Of a stretch of 64,000 nucleotides of DNA, positions 35,257 through 44,082 are shown piece by piece. Made by a program: the position numbers and the translations under genes. The stretch comes from JAJZRJ01 sp040757055. Its GTDB lineage: Bacteria; Desulfobacterota; Desulfobulbia; Desulfobulbales; Desulfurivibrionaceae. Position 1 is the first letter of the stretch. Each line of letters starts with the position of its first letter. The DNA is taken from assembly GCA_040757055.1 (NCBI GenBank), contig JBFLXY010000001.1:372001-436000 (forward strand), given 5' to 3'. The notes beneath the pieces were generated by a model. The model was not told where the DNA came from. It saw only the letters and a program-made list of their open reading frames with translations, and ran no database searches.

Positions 35257-37038
35257 TCATCCCTGCTGCTCGCGGATCGAATGTCGCCGACCCCGCCACT
35301 CGAAGTCGTCGATCTGCCAAGCCGCCAGCGACTCCCGGGCATACTCCGCCACCAGGCCGGAATCCACCAGCAGATCGCAGACATCGCCATCGAGCTTGCC
35401 ATCGTGCACCATCTGCTCCAGGATGTGCATGGCCTCGGAAAGCCGCTTGCCCCGCTTGTAGGGGCGGTCGGAGGCGGTGAGCGCCTCGAATATGTCCGCC
35501 ACGGCCAGGATCCGTCCCGGCAAAGGAATGTCTCCGTTGACCAGTCCCCGGGGATAACCGCTGCCGTCGAGCTTTTCGTGGTGCAGACCGGCATAGAGCG
35601 GCACCCGGCGCAGTTTTTTCGGGAAGGGCAGCCCTTCGAGCATCCTGATGCTCATGTTGACGTGGTTGCCCACCCTTTTGCGCTCGTCCTCGGTGAGGGT
35701 GCCCTGGCGGATGGAGAGGTTGGCGACCTCGTCGGGATCGAGCAGCGGCATGGGCTTGCCGTCGATGGTGAGCCCCACCCCGGCGATCCTGCGGATGCGC
35801 CCGAGACTCTCCTCCGACAGGCTTTCGCCGCCGTAGTTCACCGCTTCGAGGAAACGGAGGTACTCGTCCAGATCGCTATGATCCACCGCCTCGCCCGGGC
35901 GGTCGGCGGGAAGGGCACCGCCGGTGGCCAGCAGATTCTTGAGCCGCCGGATCTCCCGGTCCCGCTTGAGGATCTCCACCCGGCAGCGCACCAGCTCGAT
36001 GCGGTCGAAGACGGTCTCCAGCTTGGTGGCCTTGTCCACCACGAACTCCGGGGTGGTGATCTTGCCGATGTCGTGCAGCCAGGCGGCCATGCGGATCTCC
36101 GCCACCTCGGCCGGAGAAAAAAAGACCGCGGCAAAAGGCCCCTCGGTGGTGCGGTTGATCTTCTCCACCAGACACTCGGTCATCGCCGCCACCCGCAGGA
36201 TGTGGCCCGCGGTGTAGGGAGATTTTTCGTCGATGGCATCGGCAATGGCCTGGATGAAGGAATTGAGCAGGTTTTCGAGCCCCCGCACCAGCCGCATGTT
36301 GGTAACCGCCACCGCCGCCTCCGAGGCCAAGGCGGTGACCATCTCCACCTCCTCCTCCGGAAAGGGGCCCACCGCGCCGGTCTCGCGGTCCCGGGCGTTG
36401 ATGAGCTGGAGCACGCCGATGATCTCGTCCTCATGGTCGCGCATGGGGATCACCAGCATGGACCGGGAACGGTAGCCGGTGGAGGCGTCGAAATCCTTGG
36501 TGCCCTGGAAATCGAAACCCTCGGCGGTGTAGACATCCGGGATGTTGACCGGCCTGCCGGTCAGGGCGCAGTGGGCAGAGACGTTCTTGTGGTTCTCGCT
36601 GCCGTCCGGCTGGTAGAGGAGCACCGACGACCAGGTCACCGGCAAGCCGGTGCCGCCCATGTGCACCCCCATGGAGTCGTTCTGGACAATGGCGAAGTCG
36701 AGGACCTCGCGCTCGTCGTTGCGGATGTAAAGCGCCCCGCCGTCGGCATTGGTGAAGCGGCGCGCCTCGCGGACGATCATCTCCAGCAGGCGGTCGAGCT
36801 GCTTTTCGGCGGAGAGGCCGAGGCCGATCCGCACCAGTTCGTAAATATGGGAAAGCTGGCGCTCGGCAAAGTCGCGGATGCCGACGACCACGTCGTCGAG
36901 CAGTTCCTGGATGAGCGCATCGGGCACATCCGGCCGCTGGCGCACCGCGCAGCGGCGGATGTCGGCGGCAATGCGCCGCACCAGTTTCTCCACCGCCGGG
37001 TGTTCCCGCACCCATTTTTTGTCCAGCGCCTGGTCCAT
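35257..37038 (-). CDS. GAF and HD-GYP domain protein, probable c-di-GMP phosphodiesterase
   Basis: The 593-residue soluble protein has a GAF domain at about 80-235 (RRFTNADGGALYIRNDER, then MLVIPMRDHEDEIIGVLQLINA) and an HD-GYP domain from about 250. The metal site is formed by HILRVAAMT, AAWLHDIGKITTPEFV and HHEKLDGSGYPRG, with ILAVADIFEALTASDRPYK after it. An insert of about 130 residues separates the HDIGK and the GYP blocks. HD-GYP proteins hydrolyse c-di-GMP; the GAF domain would tune this to a small ligand. It stands alone between tlyA and the SH3b gene. Confidence 0.92.
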   Translation of the reverse strand: MDQALDKKWVREHPAVEKLVRRIAADIRRCAVRQRPDVPDALIQELLDDVVVGIRDFAERQLSHIYELVRIGLGLSAEKQLDRLLEMIVREARRFTNADGGALYIRNDEREVLDFAIVQNDSMGVHMGGTGLPVTWSSVLLYQPDGSENHKNVSAHCALTGRPVNIPDVYTAEGFDFQGTKDFDASTGYRSRSMLVIPMRDHEDEIIGVLQLINARDRETGAVGPFPEEEVEMVTALASEAAVAVTNMRLVRGLENLLNSFIQAIADAIDEKSPYTAGHILRVAAMTECLVEKINRTTEGPFAAVFFSPAEVAEIRMAAWLHDIGKITTPEFVVDKATKLETVFDRIELVRCRVEILKRDREIRRLKNLLATGGALPADRPGEAVDHSDLDEYLRFLEAVNYGGESLSEESLGRIRRIAGVGLTIDGKPMPLLDPDEVANLSIRQGTLTEDERKRVGNHVNMSIRMLEGLPFPKKLRRVPLYAGLHHEKLDGSGYPRGLVNGDIPLPGRILAVADIFEALTASDRPYKRGKRLSEAMHILEQMVHDGKLDGDVCDLLVDSGLVAEYARESLAAWQIDDFEWRGRRHSIREQQG

Positions 37039-37268
37039 GCTGCTTCCGCGTCCTCAACCCGCATGCGGGGAAATGGTCCGGCGATCCGTCCGGGGGCCGG
37101 CCGCCCCTCCCTGCCCTATGGCAATGATAACAAGAAATGCGTCAAGTCGAGAAAAAAAACACCTGGTGCCATCCGCTTTTCCGCCCTGACACCCTTTGCC
37201 TGCGCACATCCGCCCAGCCAACCACGTCTTTCTCCCCGTCCGGGGCCAGCTTGCGGCGCGAGACCCGG

Positions 37269-37297
37269 TTGACTTGCTCGCCGGAGCATGCTAGGCT
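37269..37297 (+). promoter_or_regulatory. Sigma-70 promoter of the SH3b protein gene
   Basis: TTGACT, 17 bases, TAGGCT, 35 bases before the start codon. The rest of the 293-base gap from 37039 shows nothing further. Confidence 0.65.
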
Positions 37298-37331
37298 GTG
37301 CCTGTTGCATGAGCATCAAGGAGAACACCGC

Positions 37332-37817
37332 ATGTCGAACCGCCAGTACCGCCTTGCCTCACAGGCTTTCGCCCCGTTACTGATCTCCCTCGTCCTCTCC
37401 CTGGCTGCCGCGTCCGTTGCCGGCGCTGCCGAATATGCCAGCGTCGCCAGAAACGGCGCCAACATCCGTTCCGGCCCTGGCGCGGATTATGAAATCCTCT
37501 GGGAGGTGGGCAAGGGGTATCCGCTGGCCATCCTCCAGCAGCAGGACCGCTGGGCCCAGGTGGTCGATTTCGAGGGGGCCAGGGGCTGGATCGTCACCCT
37601 GCTGCTCTCCGACCAGAAAACCGTCATCGTCAAGGGCAAGGACATCAACCTGCGGGTGGGGCCAGGAGTCAACTACGAGCCGGTGGCGGTGGTGAAGTAC
37701 GGCGTCATCTTCACCCCCCTGGAACGGGAGGGCGAGTGGGTCAAGGTCAGACATGCCGACGGCACCGTGGGCTGGCTCCATGACTCGCTTCTCTGGCCCG
37801 CCAGGCTGCAACCGTAA
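37332..37817 (+). CDS. Secreted protein with two SH3b domains
   Basis: The 161-residue protein has a signal peptide (about 1-34, PLLISLVLSLAAASVAGAAE) and then two bacterial SH3 domains: NGANIRSGPGADYEILWEV with GWIVTLLL, and DINLRVGPGVNYEPVAVV with VGWLHDSLLW. Such domains bind peptidoglycan or peptides in the periplasm. There is no catalytic domain. AAGGAG precedes the ATG. The sigma-54 regulator gene follows on the same strand but behind its own promoter. Confidence 0.88.
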   Translation: MSNRQYRLASQAFAPLLISLVLSLAAASVAGAAEYASVARNGANIRSGPGADYEILWEVGKGYPLAILQQQDRWAQVVDFEGARGWIVTLLLSDQKTVIVKGKDINLRVGPGVNYEPVAVVKYGVIFTPLEREGEWVKVRHADGTVGWLHDSLLWPARLQP

Positions 37818-37890
37818 AACCCCTGCCGGAGCCGCCCGGCCGCGATCCTCCCCTCCGCCTGCCGACCGCTTTCTTTTGCCCAGGAGTTTA

Positions 37891-37899
37891 TGCTATACT
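37891..37899 (+). promoter_or_regulatory. Extended -10 promoter of the NtrC-type regulator
   Basis: TGC-TATACT, an extended -10 element without a good -35, 58 bases before the regulator start. Confidence 0.5.
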
Positions 37900-37956
37900 G
37901 ACGCAAACAAGGCGGGAACACCGTCTTTCTCCTGACCACTGCCGAGGGGGCAACGC

Positions 37957-39375
37957 ATGGCACCGGGGACCTACCCTCCCCACCCGATCCTGCTGGTGGA
38001 CGACGAAGCACACACCCTGGCGAGCTTCGACATCGCGCTGCGTTCGAACGGCCTCACCAACATCCTGCGCTGCCAGGACAGCCGCGAGGTGGAGACCCTC
38101 CTCAAAGCCCACGAGGTGGAGGTGCTGCTCCTCGACCTCATGATGCCGCACCGCTCCGGCCAGGAGATCCTCGCCCAGGCCAGCCGGGACTATCCCGACC
38201 TGCCGGTGATCATCGTCACCGGCGTCAACGATGTGGGCACCGCGGTGCAGTGCATCCAGCGCGGCGCCTTTGATTACGTGCTCAAGCCGGTGGAGGCGGA
38301 ACGACTCCTGCCCAGCATCGGCCGGGCGCTGGAGATCCGCCGGCTGCGCCGGGAAAACTCCGAACTGAGCAACCGCTTTCTGGCCGACACCCTGGCCCAC
38401 CCGGAGGCGTTTGCCGCCATCGTTACCGGCCACCCCAAGATGCAGGCGGTTTTCCGCTATTGCGAGGCCGTGGCCTCCGGCCAGCAGCCGGTGCTGATCA
38501 GCGGCGAAACCGGGGTGGGCAAGGAACTGATTGCGAAAGCGCTCCACGATCTTTCCAGCCGCAGCGGCCAGTTCGTGGCGGTGAACGTCGCCGGCCTCGA
38601 CGATCAGGTTTTTTCCGACACCCTCTTTGGCCACGCCAAAGGGGCCTTCACCGGAGCGGACCGCCCTCGCCCCGGCCTGGTGGAAAAGGCGGCCGGCGGC
38701 ACCCTCTTCCTCGACGAGATCGGCGACCTGAGCCACACCTCCCAGGTGAAGCTCCTCCGCTTCCTCGAGGCGCGGGAGTATTACCCCCTGGGTTCCGACC
38801 TGGCCAGACGCTCGGACGCCCGGGTGCTGGTCGCCACCCACAAGGAGGTGGAGAATCTCCAGCGCGAAGGCGCCTTCCGCAAGGATCTCTACTACCGGCT
38901 CCGCACCCACCACGTCCACATCCCGCCCCTGCGGGAGCGCAGGGAAGACATTTCCCTTCTGCTGGAGCGCTTTCTCGACGAGGCGGCCCGCGAATTCGGC
39001 AAGAAAAAGCCCACCTACCACCGGGAACTCGTTACCCTCCTCAAAGGCTACCATTTCCCGGGCAACGTCCGCGAACTGAAGGCCATGGTCTTCGATGCCG
39101 TGAGCAATCACACCTCGCGGATGCTGGGGGCGGAGGCGTTCCGGACGCTGATGGCCAGCGAGCGCCAGGCCGCGGCCAGCGTGGCCGACTCCTCCCCGGA
39201 GCAGCCCGGCAACGGCGAGTGGGCCGCCAGCCTCGACCGGCTGCCCACCCTCAAGGAGGCCACCAGAATCCTGGTGCACGAGGCCCTGCGCCGTTCCGAC
39301 AACAACCAGCGGGTGGCGGCGCACATGCTGGGCATCACGCCGCAGGCCCTCAACCAGCGGCTCAAGCGGCAGTAA
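37957..39375 (+). CDS. NtrC-family sigma-54-dependent response regulator
   Basis: The 472-residue regulator has a receiver domain (phospho-Asp in VLLLDLMMPH near 59, Lys in YVLKPV), an AAA+ domain with Walker A GETGVGKE near 182, the sigma-54-contact loop GAFTGA near 228 and FLDEIGDL, and a Fis-type helix-turn-helix at the end (NNQRVAAHMLGITPQALNQRL). It activates RNA polymerase with sigma-54. The hybrid kinase gene follows after three bases, and a consensus sigma-54 promoter precedes the next gene, making that chemoreceptor a likely target. Confidence 0.95.
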   Translation: MAPGTYPPHPILLVDDEAHTLASFDIALRSNGLTNILRCQDSREVETLLKAHEVEVLLLDLMMPHRSGQEILAQASRDYPDLPVIIVTGVNDVGTAVQCIQRGAFDYVLKPVEAERLLPSIGRALEIRRLRRENSELSNRFLADTLAHPEAFAAIVTGHPKMQAVFRYCEAVASGQQPVLISGETGVGKELIAKALHDLSSRSGQFVAVNVAGLDDQVFSDTLFGHAKGAFTGADRPRPGLVEKAAGGTLFLDEIGDLSHTSQVKLLRFLEAREYYPLGSDLARRSDARVLVATHKEVENLQREGAFRKDLYYRLRTHHVHIPPLRERREDISLLLERFLDEAAREFGKKKPTYHRELVTLLKGYHFPGNVRELKAMVFDAVSNHTSRMLGAEAFRTLMASERQAAASVADSSPEQPGNGEWAASLDRLPTLKEATRILVHEALRRSDNNQRVAAHMLGITPQALNQRLKRQ

Positions 39376-39378
39376 GCC

Positions 39379-40737
39379 ATGGTCAGAAAGCCGGCAGCCG
39401 CGCCGCCGCCGACCAAGGGCACTGTTCTGGCGGTGGACGACGAGCCGCTGGTGCTCCGCCTCCTTGCCAACCAGGCCACCAAGCTGGGCTATGTCATCAC
39501 CACCGCCGACAACGGCCCCGCCGCCCTGGCCCTGATCAGGCGTCACCCCTTCGACATCCTGCTCACCGACATCCTCATGCCGGAGATGGACGGCATCACC
39601 CTGCTGCGCCAGGCACTCAAGCTCCGGCCCGACCTCCAGTGCATCGTGGCCTCGGGCCAGCACGAGGTCAAGACCGCAGTGGAGGCCATGAAGCAGGGGG
39701 CCATCAACTACCTGCCCAAGCCGGTTTCCATCCAGGAGCTGGACGTGGCCTTCGAAAAGGCCATGGAACGGCTGGGACTCATCCGGCAGCTGCGGGAAAA
39801 ACAGGGGTTGCTCGAAACCGCCGCCCGCGAACTCTCCCGGCACCGGGACCACCTGGAGCAACTGGTGGCCGAACGGACCGCCGAACTGGCCGTCACCAAC
39901 CGCCAGCTCAAGAAGGACATCAGGGCCCGCATCCGGGCGGAAAAGGAGGCGGAGCGGCGTCGCCAGCAGCTCATCGAGGCGGACAAGATGGCCTCCCTCG
40001 GCGTCCTGGTGGCCGGAGTGGCCCACGAAATCAACAACCCCAACAACTTCATCACCATGAACACCCCCATCCTCCGCCAGGCGTGGGAGGACTTCGCCCC
40101 GATCCTTGAAGCGCATCTCGCCGACCACGGCGACTTCACCGTGGCCGGCATCCCCTATACCGAGATGCGCCACCATGTGCCGGAACTCTTCGCCGGCATC
40201 GCCGACGGCTCGGAGCGGATCAGGAAAATCGTCCTCAACCTGCGCGATTACGCCCGCCAGGGCACCGCCGCCATGGATCAGCTCTTCGACCTCAACCAGG
40301 TGGTGCGCGCGGCCCTCACCCTGCTGGCCAATCCACTCAAAAAGGCGACCAGCCACCTCACCGTGGAGTACGGCGAGGCCCTGCCCCTCATCCGCGGCAA
40401 TTTCCAGCGGGCGGAGCAGGTGGTCATCAACCTCATCCAGAATGCCTACCAGTCGCTGGCCGATCCGGAGCAGCGGCTGACCATCGCCATCTCCACCGAC
40501 AAAAAACGGAAGGAGGTGGTGCTCAGGGTGCGGGACAGCGGCTGCGGCATCGCCAAGAAGAACCTCAGGCACATCCAGGACCCCTTCTTCACCACCCGGC
40601 GCGACACCGGAGGCACCGGCCTGGGGCTTTCCATCTCCGCCGGCATCATGGAAGAACACGGCGGCCGGCTCCGGTTCACCTCCCAGCCCGGCAAGGGCAC
40701 CACTGCCAGCGCCATCTTTCCGGCGGTCGCCTCCTGA
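39379..40737 (+). CDS. Hybrid sensor histidine kinase with an N-terminal receiver domain
   Basis: The 452-residue protein has a receiver domain at about 12-125 (Asp in ILLTDILMPEMDG), a coiled coil near 130-200, a dimerisation domain with the phospho-His in VAHEINNPNNF near 215, and an ATPase domain with VINLIQNAYQS, DSGCGIAKKNL and GTGLGLSIS near 411. There are no membrane helices, so the input is cytoplasmic or comes through phospho-relay to its receiver. It lies three bases after the NtrC-type regulator and is its probable partner. Confidence 0.93.
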   Translation: MVRKPAAAPPPTKGTVLAVDDEPLVLRLLANQATKLGYVITTADNGPAALALIRRHPFDILLTDILMPEMDGITLLRQALKLRPDLQCIVASGQHEVKTAVEAMKQGAINYLPKPVSIQELDVAFEKAMERLGLIRQLREKQGLLETAARELSRHRDHLEQLVAERTAELAVTNRQLKKDIRARIRAEKEAERRRQQLIEADKMASLGVLVAGVAHEINNPNNFITMNTPILRQAWEDFAPILEAHLADHGDFTVAGIPYTEMRHHVPELFAGIADGSERIRKIVLNLRDYARQGTAAMDQLFDLNQVVRAALTLLANPLKKATSHLTVEYGEALPLIRGNFQRAEQVVINLIQNAYQSLADPEQRLTIAISTDKKRKEVVLRVRDSGCGIAKKNLRHIQDPFFTTRRDTGGTGLGLSISAGIMEEHGGRLRFTSQPGKGTTASAIFPAVAS

Positions 40738-40944
40738 CCCGTCTCCATATCAACTTTTCTTCATCAACACCCCTGGTTCCCGACCGTCACTCTTCCCTGC
40801 CGCCGCCAGCAGCGGCCGCTTGCCCCGATCACCGCCCGGCGCGCGATCTTCCCATTTCTTGACAGGGTTTCGCCCTCCTTCTGTCAGCCGCGAAGCAGAG
40901 AATAGTGCGGCAAAATCATGTTGTTATGCGCGAAGAGGCACCAC

Positions 40945-40960
40945 TGGCACGCCCTTTGCT
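40945..40960 (+). promoter_or_regulatory. Consensus sigma-54 promoter
   Basis: TGGCAC, five bases, TTGCT: a full match to the -24/-12 consensus, about 90 bases before the chemoreceptor start. Nothing else is seen in the 313-base gap 40738-41050. Confidence 0.88.
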
Positions 40961-41050
40961 GTCTGGCCCGTCATCGAAAGAGCGTACGGCTGACCGCCAG
41001 ATTCTGATTGCTGCCGGCAGGCAACGCCACACTCGGAAGGAGGAAACCAG

Positions 41051-42640
41051 ATGATCGCCACCATGAGCCTGGCCAACAAACTGAGGGGCGGATTCGGCCT
41101 CGTGCTCCTGATTCCCCTGCTCGCCACCATGGCCGGCCTGTACGGTATCCGGACCATCGGCAGCAATGTCCTCACCATGAAAGAGGCGACCCCGCTGGTG
41201 GATGCGGCCATGGAAATGAAACTGGCCGTGGCCGTGGACCAGCAGCAGATCATGGAAATGCTTGCCGCGGAAAACCGCGCCGATCTCGACGCGACATGGC
41301 AGGTACACCAGGAAAGCATCAAGATATTCGACACCTATGCCGCTGCCATCCTGGAGGGTGCGGAAACGGAGGAGGGCACCATTTACGCCACCACCGACCC
41401 CCACCTGCGGGAGGTGGCCACCAAGGCCGATTCGGCCCACAACCAGGAATTCCAGCCCCGGATCAAGGAAATCTATGAAATCATGGGGCAGAAACTGGCC
41501 GGATCGGCCATCGACGAGGCCCGGCTCCAACAGCTCGACCGCGAAGCGGACGCCGTCGGCGCGCGGGTGGTAAAGGAACTCGGTGCGGTGGAGACCGACA
41601 CCAAGCAGATCCTCCACCAGGCGACCCGACAGGTTGATGCGGTCATCGCCACCACCTTCACCGTGGCGCTCATCGGCTGCGGGGTGGCGGCGGCGGCCGC
41701 CCTGCTCATTGCCGTGCTGATGGTCCGGGGCATCACCCGGCCGATCAACGAGATCATCGCCGGACTCGCCAGCGGCGCCGAGGAGGTGGCCTCGGCCTCG
41801 GGCCAGCTTTCCGCCACCAGCCAGTCTCTGGCCGCGGGTGCTTCGCAGCAGGCCGCCTCACTGGAGGAGACCTCCGCCTCGCTGGAGGAGATGTCCGCCA
41901 CCACCCGCCAGAATGCCGACAATGCCAACCAGGCCGAGGGGCACATGCGGGAAACCAGCCGCATCGTCTCCGAGGCCGACCGCTCCATGGAGGCCCTGAC
42001 CACCTCCATGGCAGATATCTCCCGGGCCAGCGAAGACACCTCGAAAATCATCAAGACCATCGACGAGATCGCCTTCCAGACCAATCTGCTGGCCCTGAAC
42101 GCCGCGGTGGAGGCCGCCCGGGCCGGCGAGGCCGGGGCCGGCTTTGCGGTGGTGGCCGACGAGGTGAGGAATCTGGCCATGCGGGCCGGCGAGGCGGCCA
42201 AAAACACGGCCGACCTCATTGCACTCACGGTCAAAAAGGTCAACGACGGCGCCATGCTGGTGGACAGAACCGCGGTCGCCTTCAGCAGCGTCTCGGACAG
42301 CATCGCCAGGGTCGAAACCCTGGTCAATGAAATCACCACCGCCTCGAAGGAGCAGGCCAACGGCATCGACCAGTTGAACACCGCCGTCAGCACCATGGAC
42401 CAGGTGACCCAGCAGAATGCGGCCAACGCCGAAGAGGCCGCTTCCTCCTCGGAGGAGTTGAGCGGCATGGCCGATCAGATGCGGCAGCATGTCACAGCGC
42501 TCATCGGATTGGTCCGTGGCGGAGACGGACAGGACGAGACCGTGCATATGTACGCTGCCGGCCGCAGCCGGCTGGACTCCGGGACTGACCTCTCCCTCAA
42601 CGGGATAACCGGCCCCGGAGGGGAGTTGGCTCCTGCCTGA
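41051..42640 (+). CDS. Methyl-accepting chemotaxis protein, four-helix-bundle type
   Basis: The 529-residue receptor has a first membrane helix (about 14-34), a helical periplasmic domain of about 155 residues consistent with the MCP four-helix-bundle class, a second helix (about 195-220) with GITRPINEIIAGL of a HAMP-like linker, and the signalling domain with tip DEIAFQTNLLALNAAVEAAR. It ends without the acidic-aromatic tail of the two other receptors here. GGAAGGAGG precedes the start. A sigma-54 promoter precedes it and a terminator follows. Confidence 0.93.
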   Translation: MIATMSLANKLRGGFGLVLLIPLLATMAGLYGIRTIGSNVLTMKEATPLVDAAMEMKLAVAVDQQQIMEMLAAENRADLDATWQVHQESIKIFDTYAAAILEGAETEEGTIYATTDPHLREVATKADSAHNQEFQPRIKEIYEIMGQKLAGSAIDEARLQQLDREADAVGARVVKELGAVETDTKQILHQATRQVDAVIATTFTVALIGCGVAAAAALLIAVLMVRGITRPINEIIAGLASGAEEVASASGQLSATSQSLAAGASQQAASLEETSASLEEMSATTRQNADNANQAEGHMRETSRIVSEADRSMEALTTSMADISRASEDTSKIIKTIDEIAFQTNLLALNAAVEAARAGEAGAGFAVVADEVRNLAMRAGEAAKNTADLIALTVKKVNDGAMLVDRTAVAFSSVSDSIARVETLVNEITTASKEQANGIDQLNTAVSTMDQVTQQNAANAEEAASSSEELSGMADQMRQHVTALIGLVRGGDGQDETVHMYAAGRSRLDSGTDLSLNGITGPGGELAPA

Positions 42641-42685
42641 ACAGACCCCGCTCCGCCGGGGAAGATTCTCTTTTTCCCTCCGCAC

Positions 42686-42714
42686 AAGGACCGGCCCGGC
42701 CGGTCCTTTTTTTG
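42686..42714 (+). terminator. Intrinsic terminator of the chemoreceptor gene
   Basis: AAGGACCGG, five-base loop, CCGGTCCTT, then a T run, 46 bases after the stop. Between it and 43042 I see only AT-rich DNA (42990-43040) before the next promoter-like element. Confidence 0.85.
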
Positions 42715-43042
42715 TCCGGTGGCGCGATTGGCCATGGTCGCCCCCTGCACCTGCCGACGCGCCGCGCTGCTCCGCGTTTGTCGTGAAACAGACGCGATGC
42801 CCTGCCCGGAAAATCGCCCTCCGTTGCCCTCCTTCCGCCGCCCGGCGAGATGTGTTAACCGCGCCAATATTTCTTGATGGCCGAGGGCGGTTGATTCCCC
42901 GGAAAGCCTCATTCTGGTTGGGCTTCCCGCCCCGTGCCGCCTCTGCCATCAACAAAACCTGTCGGGGTTTTTCCCGAGACCACGATGGCGCCCATGAAAT
43001 ATTAGCGAACAATTTAGATAAGTTATAGAACAAATTTCCCGT

Positions 43043-43057
43043 TGGCACGCTTCTTCC
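43043..43057 (+). promoter_or_regulatory. Near-consensus sigma-54 promoter
   Basis: TGGCAC, five bases, TTCC. The -24 element is perfect; the -12 element has C where G is expected. AT-rich DNA lies just upstream. It would drive the cheW-cheW-cheD genes. Confidence 0.55.
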
Positions 43058-43119
43058 AATGGAGAAAAGGCAACGAGACGGCACCAGAGGTCTCCAACCC
43101 ATGCGCAAGGGGCTGCCCC

Positions 43120-43470
43120 ATGAGGACCCTGACCACGCACAAACCGCAGGAAAAGACACCCCCCCCTGCCGGCCCCCTTGCCGGCGAGGGACTGCACGAC
43201 ATCACCATCACCGAGGTGGTGGGCATGCTGCCGGTGGCGGCCATGCTGCCCGGCGCCGGCTCGATCTGCGGGCTGATTCCCTTCCGCGGCAGGACGGTGC
43301 CGGTCCTGGATCTGCGCATGGCGCCCCAGGCCCTGCTGCCGCTTCCGGCCATGGACGAACAGATCTGCATCCTCGCCGGCGAGAACAGCCAGCGCCGGCC
43401 GGTCCTCTTCGGCGCCCTGGTGGACTCGGAGGCCGCGGCTTACGAGCTGGTGTTCAGCACCACCCATTGA
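43120..43470 (+). CDS. Short CheW-like protein
   Basis: The 116-residue product shows the middle of a CheW domain: ITEVVGMLPVAAMLPGAGSICGLIPFRGRTVPVLDLR, followed by ICILAGE and a final strand, but lacks the first CheW strands (FxLGxExYA) present in the next gene. The N-terminus is a Pro/Thr-rich lead. I start at the ATG at 43120; the frame is open further upstream without a good start. It may be a degenerate or specialised coupling protein. Confidence 0.65.
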   Translation: MRTLTTHKPQEKTPPPAGPLAGEGLHDITITEVVGMLPVAAMLPGAGSICGLIPFRGRTVPVLDLRMAPQALLPLPAMDEQICILAGENSQRRPVLFGALVDSEAAAYELVFSTTH

Positions 43471-43591
43471 TGCACAGGAATGCCGTTGGTCCGGTACCCC
43501 CCTCATCGGACCAAGCCTCCTGCCAGATCCGCAAGGGTCTGGCAGGAGGTACGGCTGGAAACGATACCAACGCAGAACAGCGGAGTACCCC

Positions 43592-44080
43592 ATGGCCCCC
43601 ACCGATCCACGCAACGACCTGGCCGGCAAATATCTGACCTTTGTTCTCGGCAACGAGGAATATGGCCTCTCCATCCTGAAGGTGCGGGAGATCATCGGCA
43701 TCATGGCCATCACCGGCGTGCCCAGTCTCCCTCCCTCCTTCAGGGGCGTCATCAACCTGCGGGGGCGGGTCATCCCCATCATGGACCTGCGCAGCCGCTT
43801 CAACATGGCCGCCGCCGAATACACCAGCCGCACCTGCATCGTGGTGACGGAGGTGGCGACCGGCGCCGGCATCAAGCCCTTCGGCCTGGTGGTGGACAGC
43901 GTGGCCGAGGTGGCGCAGTACGCCGCCGAGGAAATCGAGCCGCCCCCGTCCCTTGGCGCCGAAGTCGACAGTCATTATCTTCTGGGCATGGCCAAACGCA
44001 ACGGCCAGGTCAGGATTCTCCTCGATATCGAGCGGGTCGTGAACGGCCAGGAAACCGACGCCCTGGCACAGGCGGCCTGA
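43592..44080 (+). CDS. cheW: CheW chemotaxis coupling protein
   Basis: The 162-residue protein has the complete CheW fold: YLTFVLGNEEYGLSILKVREIIGIM, VPSLPPSFRGVINLRGRVIPIMDLRSRF, TCIVVTEV, GLVVDSVAEV and the final LLDIERVV. It links receptors to CheA. No cheA lies in the window. It stands two bases before cheD and probably shares the transcript with the short CheW-like gene. Confidence 0.95.
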   Translation: MAPTDPRNDLAGKYLTFVLGNEEYGLSILKVREIIGIMAITGVPSLPPSFRGVINLRGRVIPIMDLRSRFNMAAAEYTSRTCIVVTEVATGAGIKPFGLVVDSVAEVAQYAAEEIEPPPSLGAEVDSHYLLGMAKRNGQVRILLDIERVVNGQETDALAQAA

Positions 44081-44082
44081 AA

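Noticed and set aside
42783..43028. 81-codon plus-strand frame between the chemoreceptor and cheW genes
   Set aside because: No ribosome site, low-complexity composition, and it runs into the AT-rich promoter region.
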